Shown here: positions 40,064 through 50,205 of the stretch, piece after piece
Numbering within the stretch: position 1 is the stretch's first letter
Layout of the letters: every line of letters begins with the position of its first letter
From: Sphingomonas metalli
GTDB lineage: Bacteria; Pseudomonadota; Alphaproteobacteria; Sphingomonadales; Sphingomonadaceae
DNA length: 64,000 nt
Direction: 5' to 3'
NCBI RefSeq assembly: GCF_014641735.1
Contig: NZ_BMIH01000003.1
Coordinates: 248,001 to 312,000, forward strand
Position numbers and translations under genes: made by a program
Notes under the pieces: model-generated
What the model saw: the letters and a program-made list of their open reading frames with translations, nothing else
What the model was told of the DNA's origin: nothing
Databases searched by the model: none

Positions 40064-41029
40064 CTACATCTCTCCGCGGGCGCGGCGGATGGCGTACCAT
40101 TTGGCCACGTTGCGATTATGCTGTTCCAGCGTGTCGGCGAACACATGCCCGCCCGTCCCGTCCGCCACGAAATAGAGGGCGGAGCTGTTCGCCGGATGGA
40201 GCACCGCATCGATCGAGGCGCGGCCGGGATTGGCGATCGGGCCGACCGGCAGTCCGGCGCTGGCATAGGTGTTGTAGCCGTTCTTCGCGTGCAGCTCCGA
40301 CTGGCGGATGCGGCGGCCGAGCGGACGGCCCCTGGTGATCGGATAGATGACGGTGGGATCCGCCTGCAGCGGCATGCCGAGCCGCAGCCGGTTGCCATAG
40401 ACCGCGGCGACCGTGGTCCGCTCGCCGGGCTTGCCCGTCTCCTTCTCGACGACCGAGGCGAGGACCACCGCCTCCTGCGGGGTCTTCACGGCGATGTTCT
40501 GGGCTCGCTTCGGCCAGGCCGCGGCGACATAGTCGCGCATCGCCGCCTGCATGCGCGCCAGCACCTGCGCCCGCGTGTCGCCACGCTGATAGGCATAGCC
40601 GTCGGGCAGCACCGAGCCTTCGGCCGGCACGGCGACGCCGCCGCTCAGCCCGTCCGCGCGCATGAGCGCGTCGTGGACCATGACCGACGGCAGGCCTTCC
40701 GCCACCACGACGATCCGCTGGCGTACCTTGCCCGATTCGAGCAGGCCGACGATCTCCTTCGCGCTCGCGCCGGCGGGGATCTCGTATTCGCCCGCCTTGA
40801 TCGACCCGCCCCCGCCGAACACGCGTGCGAGCAGTCGGAAGCGCGAGGCGGAGCGGATCGCCCCCGCCTTCTCCAGCTCGGTCGCGGTGCGGGCGAGGCC
40901 GGCGCCCTGCGGCACGACGACCGCCACGGGCCGCTCCGCCGGTCCGGCGCCCGCCCACATATTGGCGCCGACGATCGCCGCCAGCACGGCTGCGGCGATC
41001 AGGAGAACGAGGCAGCCGAGCTTGCGCAT
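40064..41029 (-). CDS. mltG: Endolytic murein transglycosylase MltG
   Basis: A 321-residue YceG/MltG protein that cuts nascent glycan strands in the periplasm and releases them. One N-terminal membrane anchor (LGCLVLLIAAAVLAAIVGAN), a LysM-like part (VVVPQGAGLARTATELEKAG), and the catalytic domain with EAVVLASVVEKETGKPGERT (active Glu), PLQADPTVIYPITRGRPLG and YNTYASAGLPVGPIANPGRA. Ends ARGEM. It follows fabF by 7 bases in the fatty-acid operon, an order typical of alphaproteobacteria. Confidence 0.95.
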   Translation of the reverse strand: MRKLGCLVLLIAAAVLAAIVGANMWAGAGPAERPVAVVVPQGAGLARTATELEKAGAIRSASRFRLLARVFGGGGSIKAGEYEIPAGASAKEIVGLLESGKVRQRIVVVAEGLPSVMVHDALMRADGLSGGVAVPAEGSVLPDGYAYQRGDTRAQVLARMQAAMRDYVAAAWPKRAQNIAVKTPQEAVVLASVVEKETGKPGERTTVAAVYGNRLRLGMPLQADPTVIYPITRGRPLGRRIRQSELHAKNGYNTYASAGLPVGPIANPGRASIDAVLHPANSSALYFVADGTGGHVFADTLEQHNRNVAKWYAIRRARGEM

Positions 41030-41036
41030 GGACGGA

Positions 41037-42293
41037 TCAGATCGCCTTCATGACGAGCGAGGCGTTGGTGCCGCCGAAGCCGAAGCTGTTGTTCAACACC
41101 GCGCGCACCTGCCGCTTCTTCGCGACATGCGGCACCAGGTCGACGCCTTCGGTGCCCTCGTCGGGATTGTCGAGGTTGAGCGTCGGCGGGACGATCTGGT
41201 CGCGCAGCGCCAGGATGCAGAAGATGCTCTCCACTGCGCCCGCGCCGCCCAGCAGATGGCCGATCGCCGACTTGGTGCTCGACATCGAGGCACCCGACAG
41301 GTCGTCGCCGAAGACGCGCTTCGCCGCGGCGAGCTCGATCGTGTCGGCCATGGTCGAGGTGCCGTGCGCGTTGATATAGTCGATGTCGCCCGGCTCCATC
41401 CCCGCCTTGCGCAGCGCCATCCGCATCGCGTTCTCGGCCCCCTTGCCCTCCGGATGGGGCGCGGTGACGTGATAGGCGTCGCCCGACAGGCCGTAGCCGA
41501 CGACCTCGGCATAGATCTTCGCGCCGCGCGCCTTGGCGTGCTCATATTCCTCGAGAACGACGACGCCGGCGCCCTCGCCCATCACGAAGCCGTCGCGATC
41601 CTTGTCATAGGGGCGGCTCGCCTCGGTCGGGCGGTCGTTCATGCTCATGTTGAGCGCGCGCGCCTGGGCGAAGCCGGCGACGCCGAGCGGATTGACCGTG
41701 CTCTCGGCCCCGCCCGCCAGCATGATATCGGCATCGTCGTCCTTGATCATCCGCGCCGCGTCGCCGATCGAATGAGCACCGGTCGAACAGGCGGTGACGA
41801 CGGCATGGTTCGGGCCCATCAGGCCGTATTTGATCGAGACCTGGCCCGAGATCAGGTTGATGAGGCGGCCATGGACGAAGTGCGGGCTGACCCGGCCGGG
41901 CCCGCGCTCGTGCAGATTGACCGATTCGATCTCGATCCCCGGCAGGCCGCCGATGCCCGATCCGATCGACACGCCGGCGCGCAGCCGCGTCGCCTCGTCC
42001 ATCTCGGTCAGCCCGGCATCCTCCAGCGCCTGTCCCGCGGCGTCGATGCCGTAGACGATGAAGGGGTCGACCTGCCGCTGCACCTTGTGGTCGACCCGCT
42101 TGTCGGGGTCGAAGCCATATTCATGGTCCTTCGGCTTCACCTCGCAGGCGATGCGGCACTTCTGGTCGGAGGCGTCGAAGCGGGTGATCGGTCCGGCGCC
42201 GGACTTGGAGGACAGCAGGTTCGCCCAGGCGGTCTCCACGTCCGCGCCCAGCGGGGTGACGAGGCCAAGTCCGGTGATGACGACGCGACGCAT
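41037..42293 (-). CDS. fabF: 3-oxoacyl-ACP synthase II
   Basis: A 418-residue KAS II that elongates fatty acyl chains with malonyl-ACP. It starts [20 protein letters not shown], with the catalytic Cys in [19 protein letters not shown], and the two His in [20 protein letters not shown] and [20 protein letters not shown]; the glycine-rich end [15 protein letters not shown] is intact. Separated from acpP by 162 bases containing a strong terminator-like hairpin, so fabF-mltG expression is likely lowered relative to acpP. Confidence 0.98.
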   Translation of the reverse strand: MRRVVITGLGLVTPLGADVETAWANLLSSKSGAGPITRFDASDQKCRIACEVKPKDHEYGFDPDKRVDHKVQRQVDPFIVYGIDAAGQALEDAGLTEMDEATRLRAGVSIGSGIGGLPGIEIESVNLHERGPGRVSPHFVHGRLINLISGQVSIKYGLMGPNHAVVTACSTGAHSIGDAARMIKDDDADIMLAGGAESTVNPLGVAGFAQARALNMSMNDRPTEASRPYDKDRDGFVMGEGAGVVVLEEYEHAKARGAKIYAEVVGYGLSGDAYHVTAPHPEGKGAENAMRMALRKAGMEPGDIDYINAHGTSTMADTIELAAAKRVFGDDLSGASMSSTKSAIGHLLGGAGAVESIFCILALRDQIVPPTLNLDNPDEGTEGVDLVPHVAKKRQVRAVLNNSFGFGGTNASLVMKAI

Positions 42294-42388
42294 ATTCTTC
42301 TTCCTCTCCCCGTCATCCGCTGCGGCGGCCCCGATCGGGGCGGTGCGGCGCGGCCCCGCATCGCGCGGGGGACGGGCTGACTGATACG

Positions 42389-42429
42389 AAAACGGCTCCC
42401 CGCCCTCTAGCCGGGGACGGGGAGCCGTT
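42389..42429 (-). terminator. Attenuating terminator between acpP and fabF
   Basis: AACGGCTCCCCG (42391-42402) pairs perfectly with CGGGGAGCCGTT (42418-42429); on the leftward strand the stem runs into TTTT (42392-42389). The 12-bp stem sits 27 bases after the acpP stop. Partial termination would give high ACP and less FabF. Confidence 0.85.
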
Positions 42430-42455
42430 CAAATCCGGCCTGAAGGCGGATGGGC

Positions 42456-42692
42456 TTAGCCCTTGTGCTCGTCGATATAGGTGATCGCGTCCTTCACGGT
42501 CGTGATCTTCTCGGCGGCATCGTCGGGGATCTCGACCCCGAACTCTTCCTCGAACGCCATGACCAGCTCGACGATGTCGAGGCTGTCTGCACCCAGATCG
42601 TCGATGAAGCTCGCGTCCTCGGTCACCTTGTCGGCCTCGACGCCGAGATGCTCGACGACGATCTTCTTCACGCGGTCGGCGGTCTCGCTCAT
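42456..42692 (-). CDS. acpP: Acyl carrier protein
   Basis: A 78-residue ACP. Ser37 in the [14 protein letters not shown] motif receives phosphopantetheine. Helix I ([17 protein letters not shown]), helix II ([17 protein letters not shown]) and the last helix ([14 protein letters not shown]) are complete and very acidic. An upstream in-frame extension to 42791 is rejected since the family starts here. Placed between fabG and fabF; its own terminator follows. Confidence 0.98.
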   Translation of the reverse strand: MSETADRVKKIVVEHLGVEADKVTEDASFIDDLGADSLDIVELVMAFEEEFGVEIPDDAAEKITTVKDAITYIDEHKG

Positions 42693-42787
42693 GGTAGTCC
42701 CTCTTCTTAACGAGAAATCGATAATCCTGAACGCCCGTAGAACGGGGGCGTTCACGTGGCAAGCGGGCAGTTGAGCCCGCAATCGCC

Positions 42788-43528
42788 TCACACCATCGCC
42801 ATGCCGCCGTTGACATGGATGGTCTGGCCGGTGACGTAGCCCGCCTCGCGGCTGACGAGATACGCCACCGCCGCGCCGATATCCTCGCCCGTGCCGAGGT
42901 CGCCGGCCGGAATGCGCTGGGTGAGCGCGGCCTTCTGCACCTCCGGCAGCACGTCGGTCATCGCCGAGCGGATGAAGCCGGGGGCGACGCAGTTGACGGT
43001 GATCCCGCGGCTCGCCAGCTCCTGCGCCAGCGCCTTGGACATGCCGACCAGCCCCGCCTTGGACGCGGCGTAATTGGCCTGGCCCGGATTTCCGGTCTGC
43101 CCGACCACCGAGGTGATCGAGACGATGCGTCCGAACCGCGCCTTCATCATCGGCCGCGCCGCGGCACGCATCAGGCGGAAGGCGGCCTCAAGGTTGACGC
43201 GGATCACCTGGTCCCACTCCTCGTCCTTCATCCGCATCGCCAGATTGTCGCGGGTGACGCCGGCATTGTTGACGAGGATATCGATCCGCCCGCCCAGCGC
43301 CTCGACCGCCTGCGGCACCAGCGCATCGACCGCGGCGCCGTCCGACAGGTCGCAGGTCAGCGCGACATGCTCGCCGCCCAGCTGACTGCGGAAATCCTCC
43401 AGCTTGGCCGCATTCGACCCCGACACCGCCAGCCGCGCCCCCTGCCCCGCCAGCGCCCGCGCGATCGCCGACCCGATCCCGCCGGACGCTCCGGTGACGA
43501 GGGCGGTCATTCCTGTAAGGTCGAACAT
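42788..43528 (-). CDS. fabG: 3-oxoacyl-ACP reductase
   Basis: A 246-residue SDR-type ketoreductase that reduces 3-oxoacyl-ACP with NADPH. NADPH motif [40 protein letters not shown]; catalytic Ser in [20 protein letters not shown] with [20 protein letters not shown] (Tyr/Lys). Ends VNGGMAMV. The ribosome-binding GGAG lies within the last codons of the GxxExxY gene just one base upstream, so translation of fabG may depend on ribosomes finishing that gene. Confidence 0.98.
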   Translation of the reverse strand: MFDLTGMTALVTGASGGIGSAIARALAGQGARLAVSGSNAAKLEDFRSQLGGEHVALTCDLSDGAAVDALVPQAVEALGGRIDILVNNAGVTRDNLAMRMKDEEWDQVIRVNLEAAFRLMRAAARPMMKARFGRIVSITSVVGQTGNPGQANYAASKAGLVGMSKALAQELASRGITVNCVAPGFIRSAMTDVLPEVQKAALTQRIPAGDLGTGEDIGAAVAYLVSREAGYVTGQTIHVNGGMAMV

Positions 43529-43529
43529 G

Positions 43530-43958
43530 TCAGTCTCCGTGGAGTTGGTTCACGCGAAGGCGCGAAGGCGCTAAGGGGGTATAGCCGCTGACGATCCGCT
43601 TGAGCCCCTCCTTCAGCGTCTCGCCGCCGAAGTTGATCAGAAGACCGAGCGGCTGGCGAGTCAGCTTGAGATAGGTCAGCAATTGTTTGGCGTGAGCGGC
43701 ATTGAGCCGTTCGACAGATTTGAGCTCGATCAGCAAGCGATCGCCGACGACGAGATCAACGCGAAACGCAGCGTCGAACCGAAGGCCCTCAAATTCGATG
43801 GCGACCGGACGCTGGCGCTCGACCTTATAGCCCATCTCGGTCAGCTTTGCCGCCATCACCACTTCGTAGACGCTTTCGAGCAGCCCGGCGCCGAGATCGC
43901 GATGCAACCGCATGGCGACGTTGATGGCGTCGGATGCGGCGGCCTCGAGGTCAAACAT
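43530..43958 (-). CDS. GxxExxY-family protein (PD-(D/E)XK-like fold)
   Basis: A 142-residue GxxExxY protein (TIGR04256-like). G25, E28 and Y31 form the naming motif within GAGLLESVYEVV, and the restriction-like core has D68 followed by E78-L-K80 (RFDAAFRVDLVVGDRLLIEL), consistent with a PD-(D/E)XK nuclease-type site. Function of the family is not established. It sits between fabD and fabG, where no gene is found in typical fab operons. Its C-terminal codons (APSRLRVNQ) are made from a CGCGAAGG tandem repeat and the region before its start consists of the inverted unit CCTTCGCG, so the gene looks like an inserted cassette. Its stop is one base before fabG. Confidence 0.88.
   Translation of the reverse strand: MFDLEAAASDAINVAMRLHRDLGAGLLESVYEVVMAAKLTEMGYKVERQRPVAIEFEGLRFDAAFRVDLVVGDRLLIELKSVERLNAAHAKQLLTYLKLTRQPLGLLINFGGETLKEGLKRIVSGYTPLAPSRLRVNQLHGD
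43553..43576. repeat. 8-bp tandem repeat, left side of GxxExxY gene
   Basis: CGCGAAGG CGCGAAGG CGCTAAGG: three consecutive 8-base units (43553-43576), lying inside the 3' end of the GxxExxY reading frame. The unit is the reverse complement of the block at 43959-43989. Confidence 0.9.
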
Positions 43959-43989
43959 CTTCGCGCCTTCGCGCCTTCGCGCCTTCGCG
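43959..43989. repeat. 8-bp tandem repeat, right side of GxxExxY gene
   Basis: Nearly four units of CCTTCGCG, the first missing one base, between the GxxExxY start codon and the fabD stop (43996). Inverted relative to the block at 43553-43576; together they bracket 437 bases. Confidence 0.9.
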
Positions 43990-43995
43990 AGCCGA

Positions 43996-44955
43996 TTACA
44001 ACTTCGCGAGCACCACCTCGATATCGTCCATCGTCACCACGCTCACCGCCTCGGCATCCGGGGCGATGCGCTTGACCATGGGGGCGAGGACCTTGCCGCC
44101 GAACTCGACGAACTCGGTCACGCCCGCCTCGACCATCGCCGATACCGATTCGCGCCAGCGGACCATGCCCGTCACCTGCCGGACCAGCGCGTTCCGGATC
44201 GCGCCGGGATCCGCGATCGGCGCGGCGTCGACATTGGCGTAGACCGGCACCAGCGGCGCCGACAGGGTCGCGTCGAGCAGGGCCGCCTCCATCGCGGTCG
44301 CGGCATCGGCCATCAGCGGGCAGTGGAAGGGGGCCGACACCGGCAGCAGCACCGCGCGCTTCGCGCCCAGCTCCTTGGCCAGCGCCACCGCCCGCTCGAC
44401 CGCGACACGGTGGCCCGAGATGACGACCTGCGAGGGATCATTGTCGTTGGCGACGGCGCAGACCAGCTCCTCGCCGCCCTCCGCCAGGATCGCATCGACT
44501 GCGGCCCCCGCGATCGTCTGCGCCTTGGCGAGGTCGGCGCCGAGCAGCGCCGCCATGGCGCCCTCGCCCACCGGCACCGCCGCCTGCATCGCCTGTCCGC
44601 GCAGCTTCAGCAGCCGTGCGGTCGTCGGCAGGTCGAACGTCTGTGCCGCCTTCAGCGCGCTGTACTCGCCCAGCGAGTGGCCGGCGACGAAGTCGGCCTT
44701 GTCGGCCAGCCGGACGCCGCCTTCCTTCTCCAGCACCGCCAGCGTCGCGATCGCATTGGCCATGATCGCCGGCTGGGCATTCTCGGTCAGCGTCAGCTCG
44801 TCGGCCGGGCCTTCGGTCATCAGGCGGTACAGGTTCTGGCCCAGCGCCTCGTCCACCTCGCCGAACACCTCGCGCGCCGCCGCGCTGGCATCGGCGAGCG
44901 CCCGGCCCATGCCGACCGACTGGCTGCCCTGGCCGGGAAAGATGAAGGCGCGCAT
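43996..44955 (-). CDS. fabD: Malonyl-CoA:ACP transacylase
   Basis: A 319-residue FabD that loads malonyl groups on [23 protein letters not shown] at the start; active Ser94 in [14 protein letters not shown]; active His211 in [16 protein letters not shown]; oxyanion Gln in FPGQGSQ. Ends VLAKL. First gene of the leftward fab operon and divergent from rpsF across 215 bases. Confidence 0.98.
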   Translation of the reverse strand: MRAFIFPGQGSQSVGMGRALADASAAAREVFGEVDEALGQNLYRLMTEGPADELTLTENAQPAIMANAIATLAVLEKEGGVRLADKADFVAGHSLGEYSALKAAQTFDLPTTARLLKLRGQAMQAAVPVGEGAMAALLGADLAKAQTIAGAAVDAILAEGGEELVCAVANDNDPSQVVISGHRVAVERAVALAKELGAKRAVLLPVSAPFHCPLMADAATAMEAALLDATLSAPLVPVYANVDAAPIADPGAIRNALVRQVTGMVRWRESVSAMVEAGVTEFVEFGGKVLAPMVKRIAPDAEAVSVVTMDDIEVVLAKL

Positions 44956-45170
44956 GCGGTGTTCCTCTTTGCAAACAGGTGGCGCGGCCTATTGCCGCCC
45001 GCCCGCCAAGACAAGCGGATAAGGCCGAGCTTGCCTTTTCCGGCCATATCGCTAAGGCGCGCGTTCCGCTGCGACCGGGCCGTGCGCCCGCTGCATCGGA
45101 GTGGACGACAGCCGGAGGGGCGTACCGCATGGGGCGGGCGTCAGCGATCGGCCAACATAAGGTAAGCTGC

Positions 45171-45584
45171 ATGGCTCTTTACGAGCACGTGTTCCTTGCG
45201 CGCCAGGATCTGGCACAGGCGCAGGTGGACGCGCTGGCGGAAGCCGCCACCAAGATCGTCGAGGACAATCAGGGCAAGGTCGTGAAAACCGAGACCTGGG
45301 GCCTCAGGTCGCTGGCGTATCGCATCGCCAAGAACCGCAAGGCGCATTACGTGATGCTCGAGATCGACGCGCCCGCCGGCGTGGTCGCCGAGCTGGAGCG
45401 CCAGACCGCGATCAACGAAGACGTGATCCGCTACATGACCGTGCGCGTCGATGCGCTGGAGCAGGGCCCGTCGGCGATGATGCGCAAGCAGGAGCGCGAC
45501 CGCGAGCGCCGTGGCGAGCGCGGCGACCGGGGCGACCGCCCCGAGCGTGCGCCCCGTCGTGACCGTGAAGAGGAGGCCGCATAA
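45171..45584 (+). CDS. rpsF: 30S ribosomal protein S6
   Basis: A 137-residue S6 that binds 16S rRNA with S18. Core residues 1-95: [40 protein letters not shown] and [20 protein letters not shown]. The C-terminal 40 residues are a highly charged Arg/Asp/Glu tail ([20 protein letters not shown]) typical of alphaproteobacterial S6. Start set at 45171 after AAGG; a longer upstream frame is not family-like. The 215-base divergent gap could carry an S6:S18-responsive leader, but I cannot verify one by eye. Stop overlaps rpsR (TAATG). Confidence 0.97.
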   Translation: MALYEHVFLARQDLAQAQVDALAEAATKIVEDNQGKVVKTETWGLRSLAYRIAKNRKAHYVMLEIDAPAGVVAELERQTAINEDVIRYMTVRVDALEQGPSAMMRKQERDRERRGERGDRGDRPERAPRRDREEEAA

Positions 45585-45808
45585 TGGCGCGTCCGTTTTT
45601 CCGCCGCCGCAAGTCGTGCCCGTTCAGCGCCAAGGATGCGCCGCGGATCGACTATAAGGACGTCCGCCTGCTGCAGGGCTTCGTGTCCGAGCGTGGCAAG
45701 ATCGTCCCGTCGCGCATCACCTCGGTGAGCGCCAAGAAGCAGCGCGAGCTCGCCCAGGCGATCAAGCGCGCCCGTCATCTGGGCCTGCTGCCCTACGTCG
45801 TGAAATAA
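45584..45808 (+). CDS. rpsR: 30S ribosomal protein S18
   Basis: A 74-residue S18. Starts [20 protein letters not shown], with [20 protein letters not shown] and [20 protein letters not shown], then [13 protein letters not shown]. One Cys remains in the N-terminal segment. ATG overlaps the rpsF stop by one base. Middle gene of rpsF-rpsR-rplI. Confidence 0.98.
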   Translation: MARPFFRRRKSCPFSAKDAPRIDYKDVRLLQGFVSERGKIVPSRITSVSAKKQRELAQAIKRARHLGLLPYVVK

Positions 45809-45820
45809 GGAGAAGAGCAG

Positions 45821-46417
45821 ATGGACGTCATTCTGCTTGAGCGCGTCGAGAAGCTCGGCGCCATCGGCGACGTGGTGAAGGTGAAGGACGGGTTCGCCCG
45901 CAACTTCCTGCTGCCGCGCAAGAAGGCGCTGCGCGCCAACGAGGCGAACCGGAAGGTCTTCGAGGCCAACCGCGCCCGGATCGAGGCCGACAATGCGACC
46001 CGTCGCACCGAGGCCGAGAAGGACGCCGGCAGCTTCAAGGATGCGGCGGTGACGCTGATCCGCCAGGCTTCGAACACCGGCCAGCTCTACGGCTCGGTCG
46101 CGGTGCGCGATCTGGTCGAGGCGCTGAACGCCGACGGTCACCACGTGACCAAGTCGCAGGTCGTCCTCGACAAGCCGATCAAGGCGATCGGCCTGTACGA
46201 GGTCCGCGTGGCGCTGCACCCGGAAGTGTCGGTGACCGTCAAGGTCAACGTCGCCCGCTCGCCGGAAGAGGCCGAGATGCAGTCGCAGGGCGTCGACGTG
46301 ATGGCGTCGATGTTCGAGCGCGACGAGGCCGGCTTCACCGAGGTCTATGATCCGAACGCCGAGCCGGGCGCGACCGCCGAGGCGCGGCCGGAGCAGGACG
46401 AGGCGGCGCAGGGCTGA
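45821..46417 (+). CDS. rplI: 50S ribosomal protein L9
   Basis: A 198-residue L9. The N-domain DVILLERVEKLGAIGDVVKV and KDGFARNFLLPRKKALRANE is followed by a long helix and the C-terminal domain (YGSVAVRDLVEALNADGHHV; GLYEVRVALHPEVSVTVKVN). The last 45 residues extend the usual length of about 150 with an acidic Ala/Glu tail. AGGAGAAGAGCAG is a strong ribosome site. Followed by a strong terminator. Confidence 0.97.
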   Translation: MDVILLERVEKLGAIGDVVKVKDGFARNFLLPRKKALRANEANRKVFEANRARIEADNATRRTEAEKDAGSFKDAAVTLIRQASNTGQLYGSVAVRDLVEALNADGHHVTKSQVVLDKPIKAIGLYEVRVALHPEVSVTVKVNVARSPEEAEMQSQGVDVMASMFERDEAGFTEVYDPNAEPGATAEARPEQDEAAQG

Positions 46418-46449
46418 GCCCCGCGTCGGATCGATCCGGCACGAACAAG

Positions 46450-46485
46450 AAGGCCGCCCGGAGCATTCTCCGGGCGGCCTTTTTC
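46450..46485 (+). terminator. Strong intrinsic terminator of rpsF-rpsR-rplI
   Basis: AAGGCCGCCCGGAG (46450-46463) pairs perfectly with CTCCGGGCGGCCTT (46468-46481) around CATT, followed by TTTT. A textbook rho-independent terminator. On the opposite strand the stem is followed by an A/T-poor CTTGTTCG, so it is directional. Confidence 0.93.
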
Positions 46486-46520
46486 GTGATCCAGTGCGGT
46501 GGGAAATGGATCCAGTTGTG

Positions 46521-46598
46521 TCAGGGACAGGTGACGCACGCCCCGATCACCGCCGCCAGCGGGATGAGGGCAAGCATCACTGGAAATATCTGTTTCAT
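46521..46598 (-). CDS. Tiny putative lipoprotein (25 residues)
   Basis: A 25-codon frame, MKQIFPVMLALIPLAAVIGA followed by CVTCP. It has a Lys after Met, a hydrophobic stretch, and a lipobox-like VIGAC; only four residues follow the candidate lipid-modified Cys. An AGAGGACGGCG ribosome site precedes the ATG. It resembles the entericidin style of minimal lipoprotein but is shorter. Too short for ordinary gene finding; it could also be chance. The upstream region has a TTGCGC...CATACG pair that could be a promoter. Confidence 0.4.
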   Translation of the reverse strand: MKQIFPVMLALIPLAAVIGACVTCP

Positions 46599-46735
46599 CG
46601 CCGTCCTCTTGGGTGGGAGACCCGTATGACGGAAACAGAATGCGCAAGACGTGACTTTTGTTTCATAAGGATGAACGACACGGCCCGGCAGCCTTAACAG
46701 GCAGGTAAGTAGTTGCTGCCTACACGACGGCTGCT

Positions 46736-47128
46736 ATGTCACCGGCTTCCTGCATCATGACATGCGATCCTGATCGTGGCCTGCTGCGGATCACGCTGTC
46801 CGGCTTCTTTACGGTGGACGATGTCGCGGCATATGAAGCCGCACGCGTCCTCCACGTGTCACGCCTGCGATGCCCGATCGGCCAGCATCTCACGCTCGCC
46901 GACGTTACCGGGCTCGACATCCAGACGCAGGACGTCGTCGCCGCCTTTACCCGGGTCGTGGGCGATCCGCGCTACAGGCCGCGGCGCCTTGCGGTGGTCG
47001 TCCCGCACACGCTGACCCGCATCCAGGCGATGCGCGCCGTTGACGGTCCGGGCGTCAGGGTCTTCCGCAGCGTCGCCGAGGCGGAGGACTGGCTGCTCAG
47101 CGATCCCGAAGCGGAAACCGCCGCGTAG
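46736..47128 (+). CDS. STAS/SpoIIAA-like protein of unknown function
   Basis: A 130-residue protein with SpoIIAA-like strand-helix alternation: IMTCDPDRGLLRITLSGFFT, VDDVAAYEAARVLHVSRLR, HLTLADVTGLDIQTQDVVAA and RRLAVVVPHTLTRIQAMRAV, then VRVFRSVAEAEDWLLSDPEA. The 'G.~t.~dv..y' pattern and final 'vf.s..eAe.WL' segment are typical of the SpoIIAA-like/STAS family in alphaproteobacteria. No conserved phospho-Ser is recognisable. An internal Met at residue 8 is an alternative start. Convergent with mutL. Confidence 0.68.
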   Translation: MSPASCIMTCDPDRGLLRITLSGFFTVDDVAAYEAARVLHVSRLRCPIGQHLTLADVTGLDIQTQDVVAAFTRVVGDPRYRPRRLAVVVPHTLTRIQAMRAVDGPGVRVFRSVAEAEDWLLSDPEAETAA

Positions 47129-47213
47129 CGGCCACGGTTTCCGCTTCTGCCGACCTGACTTGCCGAGGCGCCAGCCTCCGCCGGGCGACGATCCCGACCG
47201 ATCAAATCAGTCT

Positions 47214-48989
47214 CTAGCGACGCCCGAACAGGCGTTCGATGTCGCCATGTGCGAGCTTCACCCAGGTCGGGCGACCATGGTTGCACTGGCCGGAATGCGG
47301 TGTCGCCTCCATCTCGCGGAGCAGCGCATTCATCTCGGCGACCGAGAGAATGCGGCCGGCGCGAACGGAACCGTGGCACGCCATGGTGGCCGCGACATGG
47401 TCGAGCCGCTCTTTCAGCGACAAGGCCTCGTCGAAGGCGGCAAGTTCGTCGGCAAGGTCCGCGACCAGGCCACGGGGATCGGCCTGGCCCAGCAGCGCCG
47501 GTGTCGCCCGCACCAGCATCGCGCGGGGTCCGAACCGCTCCAGCTCCAGCCCGAACTCGGCGAGTTCGTCCAGCCGGGCTTCCAGCCGGTCGCAGGCCGG
47601 CTCGTCGAGTTCGACCACCTCCGGCAGCAGCAGCGCCTGCGCGGCGATCCGCCCGCCGGCCAGGGCCGCGCGCATCCGCTCGAGCACCAGCCGCTCGTGC
47701 GCCGCATGCTGGTCGACGATCACCAGCCCGTCCGTCGCTTCGGCGACGACATAGGTCTTCGCCACCTGCCCGCGCGCGACGCCCAACGGGTGCACGAGGG
47801 AAGCAGGCGGCGGATTCCAGGCCGGTTCGGCGCGGGCCTGAGGCGGCGGCGCGACGAAGCCCGGGCTGCGGTCGAACAGAGAGGTCGACGGCGATGCGAC
47901 GGGCCAGCCCTGCGGCCCCGCCAGCGCGGCGACCGGTTCCGCCTGCCAGCGTGCCAGCGCGTCCTCTGCCGGGCGCTGGACGACGCGGTGCCCGGCCGCA
48001 TCGAGCGCGCGACGCAGCCCCGAGACGATCAGCCCGCGCACCAGCGCCGGGTCGCGAAAGCGGACCTCGGTCTTGGCCGGGTGGACGTTCACGTCGACGT
48101 CGCGCGGCGGCAGGTCGAGGAACAGCGCGACCACTGCGTGGCGGTCGCGCGGCATCATCTCCGCATAGGCCCCGCGGATCGCGCCGATCAGCAGGCGATC
48201 GCGGACCGGACGACCGTTGACGAACAGATATTGGTGATCCGCCACGCCGCGGTGAAAGGTCGGCAGACCGGCCACGCCGCCCAGCACCATGTCCTCGCGG
48301 ACCCAGTCGATCGCGACCGCATTGTCGGCGAGGCCCCGGTCGGTGAGCGCCGCGACCCGCGCCGGCCGGTCCTGCCCCGGCGGCACCGAGAGGACCCGGC
48401 GGCCGTCATGCTCCAGGGTGAAGCCCACGTCCGGCCGCGCCATCGCCAGCCGCCGCACCGCGTCGAGGCAGGCGCCATATTCGGCGCGTGGGCTGCGCAG
48501 GAACTTGCGGCGGGCAGGCACGCGCGCGAACAGCTCCTCCATCACCACCCGCGTTCCCGGCGGCAGTGCGGCCGGACCCTCGCTTGCGAGCGCGCCGTTG
48601 TCGACCGTGCGCCGCCAGCCGTCACGGCCGCGCGGGCGGCTCTCCACCGTCAGCCGCGCGACGCTGGCGATCGAAGGCAGCGCCTCGCCGCGAAAGCCCA
48701 GCGTCGTCACCGCCTCGATCGCCCCCTCCTCGCCGACCAGGCTCTCGGGCAGCTTGGAGGTGCAGTGCCGCTCCAGCGCCAGCGCCATCTCGTCCGGCGT
48801 CATCCCGCAGCCGTCGTCGCTGACCTCGATCCGCGCCAGTCCGCCCTCGGCCAGGGTCACGGCGACGCGCAAGGCGCCCGCATCGAGGGCGTTCTCGACA
48901 AGTTCCTTCAACGCGCTGGCGGGCCTTTCGACCACTTCACCGGCAGCGATACGATTGACCAGATTCGATGGGAGACGGCGTATTGACAC
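47214..48989 (-). CDS. mutL: DNA mismatch repair protein MutL
   Basis: A 591-residue MutL. The GHKL ATPase N-domain has NRIAAGEVVERPASALKELV (ATP lid/E), NALDAGALRVAVTLAEGG, and LGFRGEALPSIASVARL. The C-terminal domain contains the endonuclease-type motif DQHAAHERLVLE (DQHAx2Ex4E) and a variant of the zinc-site CPHGRP, here GQCNHGRPTWV. This fits a nicking MutL of a bacterium without MutH. Linker about 335-400 is Pro/Ala-rich. Divergent from mreB across 147 bases. Confidence 0.96.
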   Translation of the reverse strand: MSIRRLPSNLVNRIAAGEVVERPASALKELVENALDAGALRVAVTLAEGGLARIEVSDDGCGMTPDEMALALERHCTSKLPESLVGEEGAIEAVTTLGFRGEALPSIASVARLTVESRPRGRDGWRRTVDNGALASEGPAALPPGTRVVMEELFARVPARRKFLRSPRAEYGACLDAVRRLAMARPDVGFTLEHDGRRVLSVPPGQDRPARVAALTDRGLADNAVAIDWVREDMVLGGVAGLPTFHRGVADHQYLFVNGRPVRDRLLIGAIRGAYAEMMPRDRHAVVALFLDLPPRDVDVNVHPAKTEVRFRDPALVRGLIVSGLRRALDAAGHRVVQRPAEDALARWQAEPVAALAGPQGWPVASPSTSLFDRSPGFVAPPPQARAEPAWNPPPASLVHPLGVARGQVAKTYVVAEATDGLVIVDQHAAHERLVLERMRAALAGGRIAAQALLLPEVVELDEPACDRLEARLDELAEFGLELERFGPRAMLVRATPALLGQADPRGLVADLADELAAFDEALSLKERLDHVAATMACHGSVRAGRILSVAEMNALLREMEATPHSGQCNHGRPTWVKLAHGDIERLFGRR

Positions 48990-49082
48990 GCCGGTTGCTG
49001 TAGACCAAGCCGAGCCGTCCCGCGACCCCGCTAACCATGAACCACCGGCCGCTCATGAGCATGTGGGTGCTCCGCGAGATGA

Positions 49083-50177
<1,095 letters not shown>

Positions 50178-50205
50178 TCTCTCGAGCGGCAGGGGGTAGC
50201 GGCGC

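Noticed and set aside
43553..43989. CRISPR-like array around the GxxExxY gene
   Set aside because: Units are 8 bases with no spacers, and no cas genes are near; these are simple tandem repeats in inverse blocks.
45001..45170. S6:S18-binding leader or promoter before rpsF
   Set aside because: A GUACCGCAUGG stretch hinted at the CCG bulge but no convincing stem could be drawn by eye; needs a covariance search.
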